From positions 1 through 10,309 of the forward strand of contig JAIRLP010000050.1 of assembly GCA_031259365.1 (NCBI GenBank): DNA of 10,309 nucleotides, given 5' to 3'. Both the position numbers and the translations under genes were made by a program. Every line of letters begins with the position of its first letter. The first letter of the stretch is position 1. Of the stretch, positions 5,336 through 10,309 are shown in pieces. Source of the DNA: Rickettsiales bacterium. Lineage in GTDB: Bacteria; Pseudomonadota; Alphaproteobacteria; Rs-D84. The notes beneath the pieces were generated by a model, which was given only the letters and a program-made list of their open reading frames with translations, was not told where the DNA came from and did not search any database.

Positions 5336-7398
5336 TATGCTTTTACCTTTAATTCCTGGTTAAAGATGAACATTAAATCTTGGGTCCATGGGGATAATTC
5401 TGTCATTTCAGCGGCATGCAAACTGGCCAGTTTGAACAGATCACGGTGTTCACGATAATCAACAAAGTTGTAATTAATCCAACCGGATTGTCTTAAACCC
5501 AATAATTCACCCACGCCACGCATCATCAAATCTTGTTCCGCTATCAAGAAACCATCGTCAGTTTCACACAAAACATCTAATCGTTTTAATCCGTCTTCGG
5601 TGACGTTGTTTCCAAACATCAAAATACAAAATGATTGCAGTGATCCACGTCCCACGCGACCGCGCAGCTGATGCAATGCAGCCAGTCCAAAACGTTCAGC
5701 ATTTTCAATGACCATAATCGAAGCTTCTGGCACATCAATCCCAACTTCGATCACCGTGGTAGAAACCAGAACGCGCATTTTTGAATTTGGTTGTGCAAAT
5801 TTTTCCATGACTTTGTCGCGTTGTTTTTTATCCATTTTGCCGTGAACCAATCCAGTATCTGGAAAATACTTTTTCAAAAACGCATGGCGGCCTTCGGCGG
5901 CGGTCAGATCCGAAGTCTCGGATTCTTCGACCAATGGACAGACCCAAAAAACTTTTGCACCAGCGTTAACCTGCGCTGATAATCTTGCCACTAATTCATT
6001 TGTACGGGCGATCGGCAACTTTGTCGTTTTAATCGGCAAACGTCCTGCTGGCTTTTCATTAATAATTGAAATATCCATATCGCCATAGACCGTCATGGAC
6101 AAAGTTCTGGGGATTGGCGTTGCAGACAAAGCCAACAGGTCTGGATTATTCCCCTTATTCCTCATGGCTTCACGTTGCGACACACCAAAGCGATGTTGTT
6201 CATCAATAATCACCAAGCCCAGATCTTTATACTCAACATCTTCGGAAAATAATGCATGGGTTCCAATGGCCAGCTTTGTACGACCAGAACGCAATGATAT
6301 TAATTTTTCCGTGCGCGGTTTACCTTTGTCTCGGCCAGTCAGAACATCACAGAAAATCCCCAGCGAATCACACATCGATTTTAATTTTATATAATGCTGT
6401 TGCGCTAATGTATCGGTCGGTGCCAGCAATACAGTTTGTGCGCCAGTTTCTGCGCATGCAGTGGCAGCCGCCAATGCAACAATGGTTTTTCCACTGCCGA
6501 CATCACCCTGCACCAGTCGTATCATTGGAACAGATTTTTTCATATCATCAAAAATTTCTGAGACTACGCGTTCCTGTGCGCCGGTCAAATCAAAAGGCAA
6601 AATTGAATAAAACTTTGGCAACAAATCGTATTTTTTATCACGTACAACGCGTGCAAATCGATCTGACTGGCGTTGACGACGACTGATTGCAATGGCTGAC
6701 TGATGTGCAAATAATTCACTGTATGCCAGTTTCATCATGGCCTTGGAATTCGGCAATAAATCTTCTGCACTGGTCGGAAAATGAACCTGATGCAACGCAG
6801 AAAAGAATTCAAACAATTCTGGATCATTTTCAGACAGATGTTGTTTTTCATACAGAATGGCAAAAATCTGATCACGCACATTTGCAAATGATTTTTGGGT
6901 AACACCTTCGCCCGCTGGATACACAGCCTGTATGGCTGGGATCTTGTCAGCATTTTCAGGCGTTTCGATAAATTCAGGGTGATTGATAATCGCATCGCCA
7001 TTGCTTTTGAATTCAACCTTGCCACTGACAATACGCCATTCGCCGATTGGTAATTTTTTCAACCAATAATCTAAAAAGCTGGAATTAAAAAACTGTATCG
7101 TGACGTTGCCAGCCAAATGGTCATTGCACACAATCTGGGTTGGCGCACGACGCCCACGGTATGATCGCCCCTGTTTATGAGCCTTGACCATGACTTCCAC
7201 AGTGATAATGTCACCCGGCTGCGCAACAGATACCCCATCAATAATTTCACGAGAACGAACATAGGACGGTTTATGCAATAAAAAATCCAAGACCCTGCGC
7301 CCACCCAATATATCATTAAATCTGGACGCCAAGACTGGCCCCACGCCTTTGATAAATTGCAGGTCCGTATTTAAGAAATCAAACAGTTCTTTTTTCAT
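5335..7398 (-). CDS. recG: ATP-dependent DNA helicase RecG
   Basis: RecG regresses and remodels stalled replication forks and Holliday junctions. The 687-residue protein has the family's usual length and order. The N-terminal IKGVGPVLASRF (16-27) and the OB-fold wedge domain (about 55-145) bind the branch. Helicase motif I is GDVGSGKT (298-305), motif II DEQHRFGV (399-406) and motif III SATPIPRT (425-432). Motifs V and VI are VSTTVIEVGIDVPEA (545-559) and QLRGRVGRG (577-585). The C-terminal GVGELLGLRQSG (628-639) belongs to the RecG-specific region that couples ATP hydrolysis to translocation. All key residues are present, so it should be active. The ATG at 7398 keeps the conserved N-terminus but has no Shine-Dalgarno; a promoter lies almost directly upstream. 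The protease gene follows in the same transcript, an association with no obvious shared function. Confidence 0.97.
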   Translation of the reverse strand: MKKELFDFLNTDLQFIKGVGPVLASRFNDILGGRRVLDFLLHKPSYVRSREIIDGVSVAQPGDIITVEVMVKAHKQGRSYRGRRAPTQIVCNDHLAGNVTIQFFNSSFLDYWLKKLPIGEWRIVSGKVEFKSNGDAIINHPEFIETPENADKIPAIQAVYPAGEGVTQKSFANVRDQIFAILYEKQHLSENDPELFEFFSALHQVHFPTSAEDLLPNSKAMMKLAYSELFAHQSAIAISRRQRQSDRFARVVRDKKYDLLPKFYSILPFDLTGAQERVVSEIFDDMKKSVPMIRLVQGDVGSGKTIVALAAATACAETGAQTVLLAPTDTLAQQHYIKLKSMCDSLGIFCDVLTGRDKGKPRTEKLISLRSGRTKLAIGTHALFSEDVEYKDLGLVIIDEQHRFGVSQREAMRNKGNNPDLLALSATPIPRTLSMTVYGDMDISIINEKPAGRLPIKTTKLPIARTNELVARLSAQVNAGAKVFWVCPLVEESETSDLTAAEGRHAFLKKYFPDTGLVHGKMDKKQRDKVMEKFAQPNSKMRVLVSTTVIEVGIDVPEASIMVIENAERFGLAALHQLRGRVGRGSLQSFCILMFGNNVTEDGLKRLDVLCETDDGFLIAEQDLMMRGVGELLGLRQSGWINYNFVDYREHRDLFKLASLHAAEMTELSPWTQDLMFIFNQELKVKA

Positions 7399-7408
7399 CT
7401 ATTTAAAA

Positions 7409-7437
7409 TATATAGTAAAAATATGGCATTTATTCAA
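7409..7437 (-). promoter_or_regulatory. Probable recG promoter, nearly leaderless
   Basis: On the minus strand TTGAAT (7432-7437) and TATATA (7409-7414) are 17 bp apart. Transcription would start around 7402, leaving only about 4 nt before the recG ATG. This agrees with the absence of a ribosome binding site, and suggests a leaderless or near-leaderless mRNA. Confidence 0.45.
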
Positions 7438-7447
7438 TACATTTATC

Positions 7448-7475
7448 TTGAAAGGATGGCCTTTTGACCTACATT
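7448..7475 (+). promoter_or_regulatory. Weak promoter candidate for the small membrane protein
   Basis: TTGAAA (7448-7453) and TACATT (7470-7475) are 16 bp apart, 27 nt before the ATG at 7502. A small AAAGG/CCTTT inverted repeat (7451-7464) overlaps the -35 box and spacer and could be an operator. The -10 box is poor. Confidence 0.3.
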
Positions 7476-7501
7476 AATTCCATACATAAAAAGGCACTTT
7501 T

Positions 7502-7990
7502 ATGACCCAAGATTTAAACAAACTTCGCAGAAAACGTAATACCAGACTAACCGCCGGACTGACCGTTTTGGGAGCGGGCGTGGCGGGCACTGCGTATTGC
7601 CTGATCCCTGATTTTTTGGATGATTCAGCGTCATTTAATGATGTTATTTTGCCGGGCGTTTCTTTGATGGCCAAGCAAGTTGGCAGCATTATTTTGATTT
7701 ATCTGGGAATTGCCAGCAGCATCTTGACCGAAGATATCAACGATGAACGCAAAGCGGTTGAAAACGACTTTAAAACCAAGCTGTACCAAATCACCAACAC
7801 CCCAACTGACGAAATAAACCAAGAAAGACAAAAGATTGCAAACATTGCTGCCTTGGTTAATGAATATCCAGGTTCTGATAAAACATTAAACAAAATCATC
7901 AAAAAGCCTAAAAAACCGATGGGTGTCTATAACAATACGATTTCATTGATCCACAGTTATCAGAACATGCACGGCAAAGGAACGAAATAA
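7502..7990 (+). CDS. Small membrane protein of unknown function, two TM segments
   Basis: This 162-residue protein is not a family I recognise. It begins with a basic stretch (KLRRKRNTR, residues 7-15), followed by a first hydrophobic segment at about 16-35 (LTAGLTVLGAGVAGTAYCLI). After a short acidic loop comes a second at about 54-75 (containing GSIILIYLGIASSIL). By the positive-inside rule both termini should face the cytoplasm. The remainder is charged and probably helical: residues 77-115 are rich in Asp, Glu and Lys, and KIIKKPKKP (131-139) is strongly basic. AAGG (7491-7494) lies 7 nt before the ATG. It is transcribed divergently from recG, with 103 bp between the two starts. No clear terminator follows. 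Its coding status is supported by the ribosome binding site, the coherent membrane topology and the length; no role is proposed. Confidence 0.7.
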   Translation: MTQDLNKLRRKRNTRLTAGLTVLGAGVAGTAYCLIPDFLDDSASFNDVILPGVSLMAKQVGSIILIYLGIASSILTEDINDERKAVENDFKTKLYQITNTPTDEINQERQKIANIAALVNEYPGSDKTLNKIIKKPKKPMGVYNNTISLIHSYQNMHGKGTK

Positions 7991-8082
7991 AGCACCGATA
8001 CGTCGCATTTCCTGATTAATCCCCTTTAGCTCCCCCCAACGGGTACTTTTAAACCAAAAGCTTTCTTTTCTTCATTTTCATG

Positions 8083-8110
8083 TTGATAAATAAAATATTT
8101 GGACTATAAT
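8083..8110 (+). promoter_or_regulatory. Strong promoter before the frameshifted gene
   Basis: TTGATA (8083-8088) and a perfect TATAAT (8105-8110) are 16 bp apart. Transcription would start near 8117, just upstream of a strong AAGGAG ribosome binding site at 8122-8127. The intergenic stretch 7991-8082 to its left holds nothing else I can identify. Confidence 0.7.
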
Positions 8111-8134
8111 TAGTACAAACTAAGGAGCTCAAAC

Positions 8135-8498
8135 ATGTTCACATCTGTGATGCGAACACAAAAGATTAACAGAAGCTGTTAAAAATATCGATCCACAAAA
8201 ACAAGCCAAGGAATGGCAAGAAAAAGTTTTAGCAACCGCAGCTCCGGCTATACGAGATGAAGAAAATACAAAATGTAAGGTTGTTTATCGTCAGTTTGAT
8301 AACAATGAAAAAAATAAGGCCAACGAAATTTATAAAAAGGCATCTGAAACACCTGGCCTATTCAAATTGTTAAAAAGAGGGCAGAAATCTATTAGAAAAG
8401 GTAAAGTCACCTTCGATACAATTGAAGAACGTGATTTGTATAATTCCATTATAGATTCTGTACTAAAACAGAACATCAAAACTAAATCATCAAAATAA
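8135..8498 (+). pseudogene. Frameshifted small gene, lysine-rich hypothetical protein
   Basis: A strong promoter and AAGGAG, 7 nt upstream, point to the ATG at 8135. Its frame gives only MFTSVMRTQKINRSC before a stop at 8180-8182. The +1 frame is open from 8151 to the TAA at 8496-8498 (about 115 codons) and reads CEHKRLTEAVKNIDPQKQ and onward, ending IKTKSSK. That frame has an in-frame TGA at 8148-8150 and no ATG, GTG or TTG start for more than 60 codons, so it needs the upstream start. A single frameshift between 8151 and 8179, perhaps in the A4 run at 8160-8163, would join the two into a protein of about 120 residues. The product is highly charged, Lys-rich and soluble; I do not recognise it. 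It could be a recent pseudogene, an assembly error or a programmed +1 frameshift. A strong terminator follows. Confidence 0.6.
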
Positions 8499-8516
8499 GA
8501 TGTAAACTGAATAACA

Positions 8517-8542
8517 AAAAACCGGACGATTGTCCGGTTTTT
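8517..8542. terminator. Bidirectional terminator between convergent genes
   Basis: CCGGAC (8522-8527) and GTCCGG (8532-8537) form a perfect stem around GATT, extended by A-T pairs on both sides to about 11 bp. The T5 run on the plus strand and the T6 run on the minus strand let it end both the frameshifted gene and the RNase E/G gene, whose stop is 4 nt away. Confidence 0.9.
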
Positions 8543-8545
8543 ATT

Positions 8546-10309
8546 TTATTCACCTAATAACTTTTGTAAAAAAGTCTTAGGCTTCTTAGGCTGTTGCTTT
8601 TTACGACGCTTATGACGCGGTGCATTCATGGTTGTCTTTTTGGCTTCAACATGCTGTGGGCTTTTCTTTTTCGCATCCGTGGATGGATTATGGGCCCCCA
8701 AGATATCTTCTGTCTTGGCGGATTCAGGGGCAACACGCTGGATTGAATATTGTTCAATACTCATCATGCTGTCATCGCCAACAATAACGATCTCAGTTTC
8801 GAACTTGAATTCCATATCAGACAATTCGGATTTTTTGTGGTTCAACAAATAAATCGCAACGTCTGTTGGAACTGTCATAATGATCTTTTGGGCAGATTTT
8901 GCCAACAGCTTTTCCTGCAGATGACGGAACATGATAATTGACGCAGTCTGAATTGATGGCACAATACCCGCACCCAAGCAATGTGGGCACTGGACATATG
9001 AAGATTCCATAAAGCTGCTGCGCAAACGCTGACGGGACAACATCAACACACCAAAGTTATTGATCTTGGCCACCTGGGTTCTGGCGCGGTCACGCTTCAT
9101 TACTTCGCGCATTTTCAATTCCAGTTTGCGGTTATTGCGTTCTTCTTCCATATCGATAAAATCGATGGCCACGATACCCGCCAAATCACGCAGGCGCAAT
9201 TGTAATGCAATTTCTTCTGCGGCTTCTAGATTGGTGTTCAAAGCTGTTTGTTCAATATCTTTTTCTTTGATCGCACGGGATGAATTCACGTCGATTGTCA
9301 CCATGGCTTCGGTCTGGTTGATAACCAAAGAACCACCAGATGGCAAGTTTACGTAGGGTCCATGCAAGCCTTCCAGCTGCTTTTCAACACCAGCCTTTAC
9401 AAACAATGGCACGGCAACATCTTTGTACAGTACCAGCTGCTTCTTAGGGGCACGGCCATACATAGATTGGAAATTAGCTTTGGCTTCGTCATAAGCGGCT
9501 TCACCTTGGATAATCAACGTATCTTCTTTGTCTGACAAAAAGTCACGGACAATGCGGCGCAACAATGAATCTTCGGTATGAATTGTAATCGGGGCCACAG
9601 ATTCAAATGTTGTCTTGCGGATTTCGTTCCACAGACCCACCAAGTAATCATAGTCATTCTGAATATCGGCCGACGTTGCGCCAAATGCAGCTGTACGCAA
9701 CACAACGGTCATACCCTTTGGGATTTTCAGTCCATGCAAGATTTCACGCAATCTGGCACGTTCTGGCTTATCAGAAATCTTTTTGGAAATACCATAGCTG
9801 TTGCGTTTACGGGAATTTGGCATCAGAACGGCAAAACGGCCCGCCAATGACAAGTAAGTTGTCATAGAAGCACCCTTTTGACCACGTTCTTCTTTTACAC
9901 CTTGGACCAGCAAAATCTGCTTTGGTTTAACAACATCCTGGATCTTAAATTCACGGGCACGTTTGGCAAATTCTTTGTTATCTTCACCCGCTGACACGTC
10001 ATCATATTCTGCGACTTCGTCATCATCGTTTGGGTCATCATCGTCATCTACGATATTAGCATGTGCCAATTCCAACAGCTTTTTTTTCTGTTCAGCACTG
10101 ACTTGATAATAGTCTGGATGTATTTCTGAAAAAGGCAAAAATCCATTCTTTCCGGTGCCGTAATCCACGAACGCCGCCTGTAATGACGGTTCTACGCGAA
10201 TAACTTTTGCCAGATAAATATTGCCTTTGATTTGTGGTTTGGTCGTTGTTTCCACATCGAAATCAGAAACGCGGTTGTTGGCAGAATCCACCACCACCAC
10301 CCTGGTTTC
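8546..10309 (-). CDS. rne: Ribonuclease E/G, 5'-truncated at window edge
   Basis: This endoribonuclease cuts single-stranded AU-rich RNA in mRNA decay and in rRNA and tRNA processing. The frame stays open to the right edge, giving 587 residues starting ETRVVVVDS; about a dozen N-terminal residues are probably missing by comparison with E. coli RNase E. Visible residues 24-150 are the S1 domain, interrupted at about 86-112 by an acidic insertion (DDDDDPNDDDE) usual in alphaproteobacteria. Catalytic Asp340 lies in TIDVNSS and Asp383 in AIDFIDM, 43 residues apart as in RNase E. The zinc-link CPHC is at 441-444, correctly spaced. After the catalytic half only a short, basic tail remains (KHKRRKKQQPKKPK type), ending FLQKLLGE. 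The long scaffold of degradosome-type RNase E is absent. That makes RNase G, or a short RNase E, equally possible names. Confidence 0.93.
   Translation of the reverse strand, partial: ETRVVVVDSANNRVSDFDVETTTKPQIKGNIYLAKVIRVEPSLQAAFVDYGTGKNGFLPFSEIHPDYYQVSAEQKKKLLELAHANIVDDDDDPNDDDEVAEYDDVSAGEDNKEFAKRAREFKIQDVVKPKQILLVQGVKEERGQKGASMTTYLSLAGRFAVLMPNSRKRNSYGISKKISDKPERARLREILHGLKIPKGMTVVLRTAAFGATSADIQNDYDYLVGLWNEIRKTTFESVAPITIHTEDSLLRRIVRDFLSDKEDTLIIQGEAAYDEAKANFQSMYGRAPKKQLVLYKDVAVPLFVKAGVEKQLEGLHGPYVNLPSGGSLVINQTEAMVTIDVNSSRAIKEKDIEQTALNTNLEAAEEIALQLRLRDLAGIVAIDFIDMEEERNNRKLELKMREVMKRDRARTQVAKINNFGVLMLSRQRLRSSFMESSYVQCPHCLGAGIVPSIQTASIIMFRHLQEKLLAKSAQKIIMTVPTDVAIYLLNHKKSELSDMEFKFETEIVIVGDDSMMSIEQYSIQRVAPESAKTEDILGAHNPSTDAKKKSPQHVEAKKTTMNAPRHKRRKKQQPKKPKTFLQKLLGE

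Noticed and set aside
6891..6903. Another copy of the TGATTTTTGGGT promoter motif
   Set aside because: It lies inside the recG coding region, has no -10 box at the right spacing that I can see and is fully explained by codons.
7991..8082. Possible terminator or small gene after the membrane protein
   Set aside because: Only a 5-bp CTTTT/AAAAG repeat is present; there is no GC-rich stem with a T-run and no frame with a ribosome binding site.

Overview
The window looks like a chromosomal stretch of a moderately AT-rich, probably fermentative alphaproteobacterium. The RNase E/G protein has the long acidic insertion in its S1 domain that is usual in Alphaproteobacteria. A full RecG, a BepA-like M48 periplasmic metalloprotease and an acetate kinase sit beside it. 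Acetate kinase is uncommon in aerobic alphaproteobacteria, so I infer an anaerobic, perhaps host- or gut-associated lineage; this placement is inference only. The genes whose stop codons I read directly use TAA or TAG.

Left part (1-1750): a 3'-truncated, unrecognised gene runs leftwards. A divergent promoter pair built on a 16-bp inverted repeat separates it from a lone phage tail-fibre-like protein with a Major-tropism-determinant N-terminal domain. A terminator-like hairpin lies between that protein's promoter and its start codon.

Centre left (1743-3770): acetate kinase (ackA) has its own promoter. It is followed after 2 nt by a 230-residue protein resembling DUF5662, then an imperfect terminator. 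No phosphotransacetylase gene is present here.

Gap 3738-4042: this gene-free stretch holds a candidate structured non-coding RNA of about 180 nt, with a possible promoter, two mutually exclusive pairings and a terminator. A separate long inverted repeat lies just beyond the 3' end of the protease gene. The RNA matches no class I can name; its size and long interrupted hairpin recall 6S RNA.

Centre right (4043-8000): recG and the M48/TPR protease gene form a leftward pair with overlapping stop and start (TAATG). recG appears to have a promoter very close to its start codon. Divergent from it is a small two-TM membrane protein.

Right part (8083-10309): a well-formed promoter and ribosome binding site lead into a small gene broken by a frameshift. 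A bidirectional terminator follows, shared with the convergent RNase E/G gene, whose 5' end lies beyond the right edge. Only the recG-protease pair and the ackA-DUF5662 pair look like operons; no mobile element, CRISPR array, tRNA or rRNA was seen.
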